From NCBI GenBank assembly GCA_018824205.1, contig JAHJGX010000249.1, forward strand, positions 1-38,602: a stretch of DNA of 38,602 nucleotides, read 5' to 3'. Below the pieces are notes generated by a model, which saw nothing but the letters and a program-made list of their open reading frames with translations, searched no databases and was not told where the DNA came from. Every line of letters starts with the position of its first letter. The stretch's first letter is position 1. The position numbers and the translations under genes were made by a program. This document shows, in pieces, positions 8,360-16,518 of this stretch. The DNA is from a bacterium. GTDB lineage: Bacteria; Fidelibacterota; UBA2242.

Positions 8360-9128
8360 GGAAGTTGAAGAGCACATTGACGACACTCCGATATTTAAGC
8401 CAACACTGGTAAAAGCGTTAAATTATGTTGCCATGTTAATGGCCTTTGTACTTATCATTGTAATCTATGTGCCTTCTGTGATTTGGGACGAGGAGGACGC
8501 AGTACGCAATGAAGGACGCCGGCGCATGGTGATATTAAATGAAGTACAAAAATACTATCATCAGATGGCCAGTGAATATCAGACCGATCCGGTCACAGCG
8601 ATGAATGTAATCAGCGCTGTTCGGGACAGTACCCGGGCCGACAGTAATTATTTTGGAGAGCAGCAACTCACCATTGAAGATGGCAGATTTAAGATAAAAG
8701 TTCCGAAAAAATTCTACATATACTTTGATACAACTTTTGCATTTTCCTATAAAAAGAAAGATACACTGATCGATACGACCTACAAAGTGACGAAGTGGAA
8801 TAATGAATTGTTCACCTGGGATACGCTTTATATTTTGGCAAACCGGTGGCGTGCCCTTGAATCGGATTCTTCATATGGAGATATTGTCGGCGTTGAAAAT
8901 TCTGAACGTGTAATGGAAAACACCTATTATCGCCCTTACTATCTGACAGACAGAATTGCAAAGAGTCCGCTGATTGATGAATTTTACATTTTTAGATCTG
9001 ATTCAGACGGATACAGGATAAAAGATCCGTTAAGAGGTGAGTACAGAGAACGAAAGTATTTTTTCTTTACATTTAAAGACACCTGCCAAGGGTGGATTGA
9101 AAATGATCGGAAGAGCTGGGATAACTAA
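8352..9128 (+). CDS. Single-pass membrane protein, unknown family
   Basis: I do not recognise this 258-aa protein. It has a cytoplasmic N-terminus, a membrane helix at about 24-44 (LNYVAMLMAFVLIIVIYVPSVIW) and a charged extracytoplasmic domain rich in Asp, Tyr and Arg. The segment RRRMVILNEVQKYYHQMASEYQTD after the helix could be a short coiled coil. The start is a TTG at 8352 within the comEA-like gene; the next methionine lies inside the membrane helix, so the TTG is needed. It is followed after 22 bases by the PilM-like gene, and may be part of the same envelope complex. No catalytic motif was found. Confidence 0.75.
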   Translation: MSKEVEEHIDDTPIFKPTLVKALNYVAMLMAFVLIIVIYVPSVIWDEEDAVRNEGRRRMVILNEVQKYYHQMASEYQTDPVTAMNVISAVRDSTRADSNYFGEQQLTIEDGRFKIKVPKKFYIYFDTTFAFSYKKKDTLIDTTYKVTKWNNELFTWDTLYILANRWRALESDSSYGDIVGVENSERVMENTYYRPYYLTDRIAKSPLIDEFYIFRSDSDGYRIKDPLRGEYRERKYFFFTFKDTCQGWIENDRKSWDN

Positions 9129-9150
9129 TCGGTAAAACCAGGAAAACTAA

Positions 9151-10104
9151 ATGATTTGTATTAGCTTCTCTGAAGAATCTGTTCGGTACGGGCAGTTAAT
9201 TAAGAACGGAGAAGACTACGTGATCGAAACTGTTCAAAAGTTTCCTTTAGCAGTTCCGTTTTTACCGGAAAGTATATCCAATCCGGAATTTAGCAATTCG
9301 CTGGGAAAGGCATTTCTGGATATCCGTTCAAATCTGCCAAAACCGGACAGCTATGTTGCAGTGACTCTCCCTTCGATCTGGTTTGATATCAGTTCCCAGG
9401 CTATTGATGCCGGTATGTCGGAAGAGAATATAGAAGAAGCTCTCAACTGGAAAATATCAAAACGCCTTGGAGCAGTGTATGACAAAAAATTTGTTCAGCA
9501 CTATCCGCTTTCCAAAAAATCTGGATCTGACCAGTCGTATCTGACAGTCTCCTATTATAAAGAACTGGGCAAACTGTTCCTTAAAGCATCCCAGGCTGCT
9601 GATTTCAATATTCATATAATGGATATCGATCTGTTTAGCGCTGCTCTGGCAATTGAACAATTGGAAGATATTGGTGAAAATGAAAAATGGGCTATATGGT
9701 TGGTTGGAGAACAGGTTCATGATCTGATTGTGATTGATTCCGGTGATTTCAGACAATTGTGCCGTTTTGACTTTTCCGATATGGAGAATTATACCATATT
9801 GCATAAAAGCTCCGCCGATGATATCAGTGAAAAAGTTATTGCAGATATCAATGGTATTCGGACATTTGAACTGGAGAATTTCAGCGCGGTGGACCGTATT
9901 TATTATTACAGCTATTCTGTTGATTCTGAGTTTTTTAATATGCTGCTGACCTATGATATTAAGAACCTGAAAAATATTGACACTTTTGAGAAATATAAAC
10001 CGCTTAATCTCTATCAAGAGGATGGCAGTGGTACCGGAGCGATGTGCCAGTACATTGATTTATTGGGTTTAATGTTTCGTAAAATGCCAAAGGAAGTCAG
10101 ATGA
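9151..10104 (+). CDS. PilM-like actin-fold protein (tentative)
   Basis: The protein of 317 aa has no membrane helix. Its layout, short ISFSEESVRYGQL-type phosphate-1-like start, VAVTLPSIWFDI, then NIEEALNWKISKRLG and a central AIWLVGEQVHDLIVIDSG segment, resembles PilM/FtsA-type actin-fold proteins that support inner-membrane pilus or secretion complexes (the EEAL.WE-like helix is typical of PilM). The match is weak and the nucleotide-binding residues are not clearly kept, so it may be a degenerate relative. The next gene overlaps it by four bases and encodes a membrane protein that could be its partner, as PilN is to PilM. Confidence 0.6.
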   Translation: MICISFSEESVRYGQLIKNGEDYVIETVQKFPLAVPFLPESISNPEFSNSLGKAFLDIRSNLPKPDSYVAVTLPSIWFDISSQAIDAGMSEENIEEALNWKISKRLGAVYDKKFVQHYPLSKKSGSDQSYLTVSYYKELGKLFLKASQAADFNIHIMDIDLFSAALAIEQLEDIGENEKWAIWLVGEQVHDLIVIDSGDFRQLCRFDFSDMENYTILHKSSADDISEKVIADINGIRTFELENFSAVDRIYYYSYSVDSEFFNMLLTYDIKNLKNIDTFEKYKPLNLYQEDGSGTGAMCQYIDLLGLMFRKMPKEVR

Positions 10105-11468
10105 TTCGACTGAACCTGACAAATCAACCTGGGCTCCAGTTCGTTGACGAATCTGAGAAATTCGATCTTGAAGGTCTTGAACCCGATGAGGTAGTCGAAG
10201 AGCAAGAGGGCGACATTCAGGCTGATTCTGATGATGGAGCAACAGCACCCGTAACATCAGCGTCAGTACCCAATATAAAAGATATTCCTGATATGCCCAT
10301 GAAACCGCGGCTGGCGAGAGATGTCGACGAATTCCAGATAGATGATGATCTGTTTAAATTGGCTGAAGCCAACCTGGATTTGATTGAACAGGCCGAGGAA
10401 GAAGAATTCGGCACCAGTAGAAAAAGTAAAGCGGCGCCTGAACCTGAAGAAAAACCGGAAAAAAAGCGCAATAAACACCCGCTATTCCGGTATGGATTCC
10501 TGGTGGGCGCTATTATCGTACTGTTTATTGTTTTATGGCTATATAAAAATGGACAACTGAGCAGGGAAAAAGTCCGGGAAGTTGCTTTAGATGCTTCGGA
10601 AACAGTTGCCGAGAAAGTATCTGAGAAGGCTACTGATGTAATCCGTACAGCCGATGATCTGTCGGAGATTTATTCCGACAGGGCAGCAGAGGTTGCCAGC
10701 CAGATACCCGGCGCTACCCGCCAGTTATCATCGGATGTCAGTGAAGTTACACGGCAGATGTCTTCCGGTATGTCGGATGCCCGTGCGCAGATTGCTTCAA
10801 GAATCCCTGAAGTTCAGACAAGCAGCCGGTCCGTAAACCGTGTCTATGGCAGCAGTGATATTTCTACGAACCTGATTCAACGAGTGCAGGTCGGACAGAA
10901 TAAATTAAATATTGCCGCCGATGTCCTGGCCCAATTTCCGACGGATTCGAGACTACTGTATTTGCGTGTAAAAAATGACAGACTGAGTTTTATATTATAT
11001 GTCAGCAGTGAATATGTTGCCGAGCAGGTTAAGAATTATTTTATTAGCCAGAGCAGATTTCTGTCACCGGAAGTCTTTTTTATAGAACGGTCGAATACTA
11101 TTACCGGTAATCCAGTGGAAATCATGGCCATCGTTCGGTTTCAATCGATGAGCTCGAACGATACTAAGGGCTACAAATATTTAACTGACCGTCAGTTGTC
11201 TCAATATGTCTGGCAGGCATCCTTGAAATCCAGTGTACGAATGAATCCGCTGAAAATTTCAAACAACGATATCACGACTGTTCGTGATGCCGAAATAATC
11301 GGAAATGGTATAACTGCAAATGTTATCACAATGATGCGCGAGTTGGCTGCTCAGCGTCATAATATGTCAACGTCAATGCTGTCAATACGAAGCAATACAA
11401 GCCGGCCAATCAGCGAAAGTATTCTGGATTTTGATCTGAATTCAGTTATTTATCCCGGCAATATGTAA
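10101..11468 (+). CDS. Single-pass membrane protein, possible PilN-like partner
   Basis: The protein of 455 aa starts with a conserved-looking short segment (MIRLNLTNQPG), then an acidic, disordered cytoplasmic region to about 125, a membrane helix at about 129-148 (YGFLVGAIIVLFIVLWLY), an amphipathic Ala/Ser/Val-rich helical stretch (about 155-240, with SEKATDV, SDRAAEVASQIPG, SDARAQIASRIPE) and a C-terminal domain. MIRLNLT-type starts are seen in PilN, which binds PilM; the ATGA overlap with the PilM-like gene fits. The C-terminal domain (RLLYLRVKNDRLSFILYVSS) has alternating hydrophobic strands as in PilN/PilO ferredoxin-like folds. No PilO, PilP or PilQ follows. Function is inferred from position only. 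Confidence 0.65.
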   Translation: MIRLNLTNQPGLQFVDESEKFDLEGLEPDEVVEEQEGDIQADSDDGATAPVTSASVPNIKDIPDMPMKPRLARDVDEFQIDDDLFKLAEANLDLIEQAEEEEFGTSRKSKAAPEPEEKPEKKRNKHPLFRYGFLVGAIIVLFIVLWLYKNGQLSREKVREVALDASETVAEKVSEKATDVIRTADDLSEIYSDRAAEVASQIPGATRQLSSDVSEVTRQMSSGMSDARAQIASRIPEVQTSSRSVNRVYGSSDISTNLIQRVQVGQNKLNIAADVLAQFPTDSRLLYLRVKNDRLSFILYVSSEYVAEQVKNYFISQSRFLSPEVFFIERSNTITGNPVEIMAIVRFQSMSSNDTKGYKYLTDRQLSQYVWQASLKSSVRMNPLKISNNDITTVRDAEIIGNGITANVITMMRELAAQRHNMSTSMLSIRSNTSRPISESILDFDLNSVIYPGNM

Positions 11469-11469
11469 T

Positions 11470-11994
11470 ATGGTTCGAATAATTTCCGGATATTACAAAG
11501 GTCACTTTCTTAAAACCAATCACAATCCAAACTTAAGACCCACCAGTGACCGGGTCAAAGAGTCGCTTTTTTCCATTTTGGGAAATATTGAAGACTTACG
11601 TGTGATAGATCTGTTTGCCGGTTGCGGGAATCTGGGGCTGGAAGCCATTTCACGGGGAGCGAAATCCTGTATTATGGTCGAACAAAATATCCAGCAGATC
11701 AAGTTGATACATGAGAATGTCAGAAAACTGGAGTTAGAAGGGGATATTGAAATCCTGAAAATGGATGTCCTGAAATTTCTATCCAATCCGCCGGAAGCCG
11801 ACCTCGTATTAGCCGATCCGCCGTATAAGTATAAATATTTTAATGAGTTATTTGACCTGTTCGTTCAACAGTTTTCCGGGATACGGGTTGCCCTGGAAGC
11901 CGGGAAAGAGTTAATAATTCCCGAAAAGTTGTCAAATTATATTGAGTCACATCGCATCATGGGTGAAACCAGTTTAACTATTATAAAGGTCTAA
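11470..11994 (+). CDS. rsmD: 16S rRNA (guanine966-N2)-methyltransferase RsmD
   Basis: This 174-aa protein has the RsmD opening (IISGYYKG...LRPTSDRVKESLFSIL), the SAM-binding motif DLFAGCGNLGLEA (47-59) and the catalytic DPPY at 116-119. The enzyme methylates G966 of 16S rRNA in the small subunit, using S-adenosylmethionine. It begins one base after the previous stop, and coaD starts directly after its stop codon; rsmD-coaD is a conserved pair in many bacteria. Confidence 0.93.
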   Translation: MVRIISGYYKGHFLKTNHNPNLRPTSDRVKESLFSILGNIEDLRVIDLFAGCGNLGLEAISRGAKSCIMVEQNIQQIKLIHENVRKLELEGDIEILKMDVLKFLSNPPEADLVLADPPYKYKYFNELFDLFVQQFSGIRVALEAGKELIIPEKLSNYIESHRIMGETSLTIIKV

Positions 11995-12480
11995 ATGAAA
12001 CTAGCAATTTATCCCGGCACATTTGATCCGGTTACAAACGGTCACCTGGATATTCTGAAACGGGCGGCCTCGGTTTTTGGAACCGTTTATATCGCCGTTG
12101 CGCAAAACATGCATAAGAATCCACTGTTTACGACGGAAGAGCGCATTGCGATGATTCAAAACTGCACCAGCCAATATCCGAATGTTAAAATTGACCAGTT
12201 TAAGGGATTGGCTGTTGAATATGCTCGGAAAGTCGGTGCTTCAGTCATTATCAGGGGGCTCCGGGCAATTTCCGATTTTGACTATGAATTCCAGATGGCT
12301 TTGATGAATCGCCACATGAACGATAATATCGATACGGTTTTTTTTATGCCCCATGAAGATTACACCTATCTGAGTTCCAGTACCGTCCGCGAAATTGTCA
12401 GGTTTGGCGGGAATGTCAGTGAATTTGTGCCGGAAATTGTAAAAAATGAATTAATCAGGAAACTCAGGAGTGACGAATGA
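11995..12480 (+). CDS. coaD: Phosphopantetheine adenylyltransferase CoaD
   Basis: The 161-aa protein is full length for CoaD. It shows the nucleotidyltransferase motif TNGH (14-17) in [15 protein letters not shown] and the second signature SSSTVREI near residue 126. It transfers AMP from ATP to 4'-phosphopantetheine, the fourth step of coenzyme A synthesis. The ATG abuts the rsmD stop and its own end overlaps the pta start by ATGA, so rsmD-coaD-pta are translationally coupled. Joining coaD to pta links CoA supply with acetyl-CoA use. Confidence 0.95.
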   Translation: MKLAIYPGTFDPVTNGHLDILKRAASVFGTVYIAVAQNMHKNPLFTTEERIAMIQNCTSQYPNVKIDQFKGLAVEYARKVGASVIIRGLRAISDFDYEFQMALMNRHMNDNIDTVFFMPHEDYTYLSSSTVREIVRFGGNVSEFVPEIVKNELIRKLRSDE

Positions 12481-13454
12481 AATTATTAGAGAATATCCGT
12501 AATCAGGCGAAACTGAAAAATAAACGGATTGTTCTGCCCGAAGCCCATGATGAACGGGTGATTAAAGCGGCCGCCATTTTAACCGAAGAAAAGATTGCTT
12601 CCGTGATTCTGGTCGGTCTCGAAGATAAAACTCTTCAGCTTGCTCAGGAGCTAAAAGTATCACTTGAAGGTGTCTTAATCATTAATCCGGAAGCATCAGA
12701 ATACATGTCGGATTTTGCTGAAGCCTATTATAATAAACGGAAACATAAAGGAGTCACGATCGATCAGTCCCGGAAAATGATGTTGAATCCGACTTTTTTT
12801 GCAGCAATGCTGGTCGAAAAGGATTTTGCTGACGGCTGTGTCTCAGGCGCTGATACGACAACCGGTGATGTACTTCGGGCGGCCCTCCATATTATCGGTA
12901 CTCATCCCGATACTCCGACTGTTTCCAGTGATTTCTTTATGATCACTCCCGATGAAAAAAACGTCTGGAGTTTTGCCGATTGTGCGGTTATGCCGGAACC
13001 CACTGCGGAACAACTGGCTGATATTGCCATCGCTACCGCCGATACTCACCGGAATGTCATAAAAGTGGAACCGCGGATTGCCATGTTATCATTTTCCACA
13101 AAGGGCAGTGCCAAACATCCTTTGGTAGACAAAGTTGTTAAGGCAACAGAACTGGTAAGGCAGAAAAGGCCGGATTTACTGATTGACGGTGAACTGCAAC
13201 TGGATGCGGCCATTGTTCCGAAAGTGGGTAGCAAGAAAGCGCCTGACAGTCCTGTTGCCGGTAAAGCGAATGTCCTGATTTTTCCGGATCTTCAGGCCGG
13301 CAATATCGGGTACAAGTTAGTGCAGCGGATTGCCGGATGTGAAGCCGTCGGGCCGGTTATTCAGGGATTAAAAAAACCGATGAACGATCTTTCCCGGGGC
13401 TGCAGCGTTGATGATATTGTAAATGTGGCAGCGATTTTATGTAATATGAGTTAA
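12477..13454 (+). CDS. pta: Phosphate acetyltransferase
   Basis: The 325-aa protein is a short-form phosphate acetyltransferase, the catalytic domain without the DRTGG/N-terminal regulatory part of the long enterobacterial enzyme. Typical stretches are [12 protein letters not shown] near the N-terminus, [19 protein letters not shown], and [27 protein letters not shown] near the end. It converts acetyl-CoA and phosphate to acetyl phosphate and CoA. The acetate kinase partner is not in the window. It overlaps coaD by four bases. Confidence 0.93.
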   Translation: MKLLENIRNQAKLKNKRIVLPEAHDERVIKAAAILTEEKIASVILVGLEDKTLQLAQELKVSLEGVLIINPEASEYMSDFAEAYYNKRKHKGVTIDQSRKMMLNPTFFAAMLVEKDFADGCVSGADTTTGDVLRAALHIIGTHPDTPTVSSDFFMITPDEKNVWSFADCAVMPEPTAEQLADIAIATADTHRNVIKVEPRIAMLSFSTKGSAKHPLVDKVVKATELVRQKRPDLLIDGELQLDAAIVPKVGSKKAPDSPVAGKANVLIFPDLQAGNIGYKLVQRIAGCEAVGPVIQGLKKPMNDLSRGCSVDDIVNVAAILCNMS

Positions 13455-13468
13455 TCTGGAAATGTCTT

Positions 13469-13756
13469 ATGCCGACCTATGATTATATTTGTGAAAACTG
13501 TGGCTATGAATTTGAATACTTTCAGAGTATGAGTTCCGAGCCGATAAAAGTTTGTCCGATATGTGAACAGACTACCGTTATGCGGAAAATCAGCGGCGGA
13601 ACCGGTCTGATATTTAAGGGCTCCGGATTTTATATTACGGATTATACCAATAAAAAAAGCAGCCCCAGTTCTCCGTCAAATGACAAAACAGATTCTGTGG
13701 ATACAAAACCGACAGCAGCAAAAGAAATAAAAGAATCAAAGAAGTCCGATTTATAA
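13469..13756 (+). CDS. FmdB-family zinc-ribbon protein
   Basis: The 95-aa protein starts MPTYDYICENCGYEFE and continues with CPIC, giving two Cys pairs (CxxC...CxxC) of the FmdB/CxxC_CxxC_SSSS zinc-ribbon family, then KISGGTGLIFKGSGFYITDY, the usual family tail. A Ser/Lys/Asp-rich disordered end follows. The family is named for a proposed transcriptional regulator of a formamidase operon, but its biochemical role is not established. It is the last gene before a strong terminator, 14 bases after pta. Confidence 0.88.
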   Translation: MPTYDYICENCGYEFEYFQSMSSEPIKVCPICEQTTVMRKISGGTGLIFKGSGFYITDYTNKKSSPSSPSNDKTDSVDTKPTAAKEIKESKKSDL

Positions 13757-13777
13757 TTAATCCAATGACTTGAATAT

Positions 13778-13813
13778 AAAAAACGCTCTGGCCATTTCGG
13801 ACAGAGCGTTTTT
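13778..13813. terminator. Bidirectional intrinsic terminator
   Basis: AAAAACGCTCTG pairs perfectly with CAGAGCGTTTTT around an 11-base loop (gccatttcgga). The stem is GC-containing with T-runs on both strands. It lies 21 bases after the zinc-ribbon gene stop and before the convergent small membrane gene, so it can serve both. Confidence 0.9.
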
Positions 13814-13832
13814 GTGTATGAAATTTTGAGTA

Positions 13833-14090
13833 TTACTTGGATTCGCTATCCCTATTGTTCTTTTTTCGATATAAAATAGCAACCGGGATTATTATCAAAT
13901 ATCCGACTAAAAGTACAATCGGCGCGATTGTCAGGGTCCGGAATGAATAGGTGTCACCGCTGGCCATGATTAAAAAACCGACAATAATTGCCAGAATACC
14001 GATACCAAAGATAATAAAATTTGTATTTTTCAGAGTAAGTTGTTCAATAAATGGGGACTGTTTTGTTCTGTCTTTTTTTACTTTTGCCAT
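13833..14090 (-). CDS. Small two-helix membrane protein, DUF3098-like
   Basis: The 85-aa protein has a basic N-terminus (MAKVKKDRTKQSP), two membrane helices (about 24-43, NFIIFGIGILAIIVGFLIMASG, and 51-74, LTIAPIVLLVGYLIIIPVAILY) and a basic tail. The layout, with SGDTYSFRTLTIAPIVLLVGY between and into the second helix, resembles the DUF3098 family of FCB bacteria. Function unknown. It converges on the zinc-ribbon gene and shares the bidirectional terminator. A Shine-Dalgarno-like AAGGTGAT precedes the ATG on the minus strand. Confidence 0.75.
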   Translation of the reverse strand: MAKVKKDRTKQSPFIEQLTLKNTNFIIFGIGILAIIVGFLIMASGDTYSFRTLTIAPIVLLVGYLIIIPVAILYRKKNNRDSESK

Positions 14091-14207
14091 TAGATCACCT
14101 TATTCATTTAATTAATTTCAATCAGATCAAAATATAGTGAATGTTGGTAATACTTGAAATATTTAAAATTGTTCCCGATCGAATTAGCGGATCAGTCATT
14201 TCTTGTG

Positions 14208-14236
14208 TTGACATCCCTGCTGCAATTGATTAGTTT
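14208..14236 (+). promoter_or_regulatory. Possible promoter for the radical SAM gene
   Basis: TTGACA at 14208-14213 is a full sigma70-type -35 box; after 17 bases comes TAGTTT, a poor -10. The site is 28 bases before the TTG start. The gap from the divergent small gene is 173 bp and must hold both promoters. Confidence 0.3.
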
Positions 14237-14263
14237 AAATTCAAATCGAAGCGGGGATTTCAA

Positions 14264-15262
14264 TTGAAGGAAGCATTATGGTGGAAACGGGTAAATGATA
14301 CTATTCAGTGCGAATTATGCCCGCACCGCTGTAAAATCACTGAAAATCGGTATGGACTATGTAACGTGCGGCAAAATATTGACGGAAAACTGTATACGGT
14401 TGCATACGGGCATCCGGTCGCTATTCATCTGGATCCGATCGAAAAAAAGCCGCTTTACCATTTTTTCCCCGGTTCAAAAATTCTGTCGGTTGGAACAATT
14501 GGCTGTAATCTGTTTTGCGAGTTTTGCCAGAACTGGGACATTGCCCGGGCAACAACGAAAGAGTCGAAAAGTCGGGATATTAATCATCAGGAGATCATCG
14601 AATCAGCGTTGAGCTCCGGCTCGGTTGGTATTGCATTTACCTATAACGAGCCGACCGTTTTTGGTGAATATGTTATGGATATTTCCCGTCTGGCCCATGA
14701 TGCAGGATTGAAGACTGTTATGGTTACTAACGGATATATTACTCCACAGGCAATTACGGACATTTATCCTTTCATTGATGCTGCCAATATTGATTTGAAG
14801 GCGTTCTCACAGGATTTTTATCGGCGTTACTGTCGGGGTGATTTACAATCTGTTCTCGAGGCCCTGATAGAAATTAAAAAACAAGGGACTTTTCTGGAAC
14901 TGACAACACTGATAATTCCCGGGATTAACGATAGTGCGACTGAAATTGAGGAGATGACCCGCTGGATTGTCAAAAACCTGGGCGTGGATACTCCTCTGCA
15001 TTTTTCGGCATTTCATCCCAGTTTTAAAATGATGCAGTTGCAACGGACGTCGAAAACAGAACTGGATCGTGCCAGAAAAATCGCCATTAACAGTGGTTTG
15101 CGTTATATTTATGAGGGCAATATTGTTGCTTTTGAGGAAAGTAATACCTATTGTTATTCATGCGGACGACTATTGATTGAACGGCAGGGATATATGATAG
15201 ATCAAAAAAATCTGCAGGGTGCTATGTGTAGCTGTGGCGCGAAAATAGCTGTTGTAAAATGA
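14264..15262 (+). CDS. amrS: AmmeMemoRadiSam system radical SAM enzyme
   Basis: The 332-aa protein has an N-terminal Cys region (CELCPHRCKITENRYGLCNVR), the segment IEKKPLYHFFPGSKILSVGTIGCN, and the radical SAM cluster motif CNLFCEFC (C81, C85, C88). These are the marks of the AmrS family, related to pyruvate formate-lyase activating enzymes. The C-terminus adds a second Cys group (CYSCGRL...CSCG) that could bind zinc or an extra cluster. The reaction of the system is not firmly known; AmmeMemoRadiSam A and B partners are not in this window. The start is TTG with GGGGA about 8 bases upstream. Confidence 0.85.
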   Translation: MKEALWWKRVNDTIQCELCPHRCKITENRYGLCNVRQNIDGKLYTVAYGHPVAIHLDPIEKKPLYHFFPGSKILSVGTIGCNLFCEFCQNWDIARATTKESKSRDINHQEIIESALSSGSVGIAFTYNEPTVFGEYVMDISRLAHDAGLKTVMVTNGYITPQAITDIYPFIDAANIDLKAFSQDFYRRYCRGDLQSVLEALIEIKKQGTFLELTTLIIPGINDSATEIEEMTRWIVKNLGVDTPLHFSAFHPSFKMMQLQRTSKTELDRARKIAINSGLRYIYEGNIVAFEESNTYCYSCGRLLIERQGYMIDQKNLQGAMCSCGAKIAVVK

Positions 15263-15311
15263 CAGGATATTTTAGAAATTATCATGATTAATGTAATGAA
15301 CAGGAGCAAAG

Positions 15312-15497
15312 ATGCTGACCCGATTAAGTATTGAAGTTGACCGCGATGAACTGCTTGAATTTAAGGAAGTTATGCAGAAGTTATCTTCGAGCCAGCCAAG
15401 CGTGGAAATCAAATTGAATTCCGCTATCCGCGGAATTTGTCGCTTAATAATCAAAGATATTGACAGGTGGGAAACATTTAAAGGTGATAAGTGGTAA
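15312..15497 (+). CDS. Small unknown protein, 61 aa
   Basis: I do not recognise the family. The ORF has a good Shine-Dalgarno site (CAGGAG, 5 bases before the ATG) and codon use like its neighbours, so it is probably real. The protein is charged and predicted helical (LSIEVDRDELLEFKEVMQKL), with no membrane segment or cysteine pair. It lies 49 bases after the radical SAM gene and 78 before another small gene, and may be co-transcribed with both. Confidence 0.6.
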   Translation: MLTRLSIEVDRDELLEFKEVMQKLSSSQPSVEIKLNSAIRGICRLIIKDIDRWETFKGDKW

Positions 15498-15575
15498 AAT
15501 GCTTATCAAAAAACATTGATAATTTAAATGAGTTTTGTAAATTTGATATTGGTATTTTTATGAGGATATACAGAA

Positions 15576-15881
15576 ATGGCTGATGAGTTAAAAATCGATT
15601 TCGGCAATACGCAGAGTTGCAATACTTACTTGATGTCGAAATTTGACGACCTGCTAACGGGGATTAACAATCTTTATGGCAAAGAATTGATGAATGAATT
15701 GATCCAGCGGCTGGAGAAAACCATTGCCCAATTTCATAAAGATGTCAAAATCTTGATATCGGATATTCAAAGTGAAGAGACTAAACAGTCGTTTCGTTCC
15801 GGAATTTCAGTGCTTCCCAGACCTCAAAATAATGAAGCGCCCGAAATAGTACCTGAACAAACGGCAATGTCTGCAGAGTGA
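15576..15881 (+). CDS. Small unknown cytoplasmic protein, 101 aa
   Basis: I do not recognise the family. The protein is mainly helical (about 18-70, including LYGKELMNELIQRLEKTIAQFHKDVKIL) with a flexible Pro/Glu-rich tail, and has no signal peptide or membrane helix. A heptad-like pattern suggests a coiled coil. AGGAT lies about 10 bases before the ATG. It precedes a membrane-anchored coiled-coil protein and could interact with it; this is inference from position. Confidence 0.65.
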   Translation: MADELKIDFGNTQSCNTYLMSKFDDLLTGINNLYGKELMNELIQRLEKTIAQFHKDVKILISDIQSEETKQSFRSGISVLPRPQNNEAPEIVPEQTAMSAE

Positions 15882-15934
15882 TAATTAAAATACTTTTTTA
15901 TGAAAATATTGAACCGTAAATATGGGAGTAGTTA

Positions 15935-16444
15935 ATGAAAGAACTGATTAAGACTATAGTTTTAGTTCTGCTTGTTGCCGTTGCCGTCTATTATACCTTC
16001 GTCTTTAATAAGGTTAATGATCGGATGGACCATTTGAATGCAGCTGATTCGGTGCATGTTGTAAATATCGACCGCTTTGATCATAATGTTCATGATCTTG
16101 AACTTCAATTTATTGGTCGTGGTAAACATATTCAGCAGTTTCAGAAAGATCTGACTGCAATGGATGAAAAGTTGGATGAAACTACCCGAAAATTTGATGT
16201 TAAAGTTGACTCACTTGGTCTGATAATCCGGGAGTTGAGAATGAACACTGAAGCCGAATTGGCCAACCTGAAACGTGATCAGGAAGATACAGCAAACCGG
16301 CTTTCACAATTTCAGCGCACCACAAACCGTTCGCTCACCGATATCCAGACTGCGGCAAGTCGTCTGACTCGGGAGTTGAGTGATCTTGAGAAACGTGTCA
16401 AGACTCTGGAAACTCCTCCCGTGACGGCACCTAAGAAAAAGTAA
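15935..16444 (+). CDS. Membrane-anchored coiled-coil protein
   Basis: The 169-aa protein has an N-terminal membrane anchor (about 5-25, IKTIVLVLLVAVAVYYTFVF) and a long extracytoplasmic coiled coil (about 45-158, with LTAMDEKLDETTRKFD and LTRELSDLEKRVKTLE), ending in a Pro/Lys tail. No enzymatic motif is present. The next gene encodes an OmpA/TPR lipoprotein; a Tol-Pal-like or envelope-spanning role would fit, as coiled-coil spacers often link inner and outer layers. A hairpin lies between the two genes. Confidence 0.75.
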   Translation: MKELIKTIVLVLLVAVAVYYTFVFNKVNDRMDHLNAADSVHVVNIDRFDHNVHDLELQFIGRGKHIQQFQKDLTAMDEKLDETTRKFDVKVDSLGLIIRELRMNTEAELANLKRDQEDTANRLSQFQRTTNRSLTDIQTAASRLTRELSDLEKRVKTLETPPVTAPKKK

Positions 16445-16462
16445 TGATGAACATTAGAATAA

Positions 16463-16499
16463 AAAGCATCCGGCAGAACTGACTCATGTCGGGTGCTTT
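16463..16499 (+). terminator. Probable intrinsic terminator
   Basis: AAAGCATCCG and CGGGTGCTTT form a 10-bp stem with one G-T wobble and a 17-base loop, 19 bases after the coiled-coil gene stop. The T-run after it is short (TTTCATCTTT). It could reduce read-through into the lipoprotein gene. Confidence 0.6.
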
Positions 16500-16518
16500 C
16501 ATCTTTGGAGGGTGAGGG

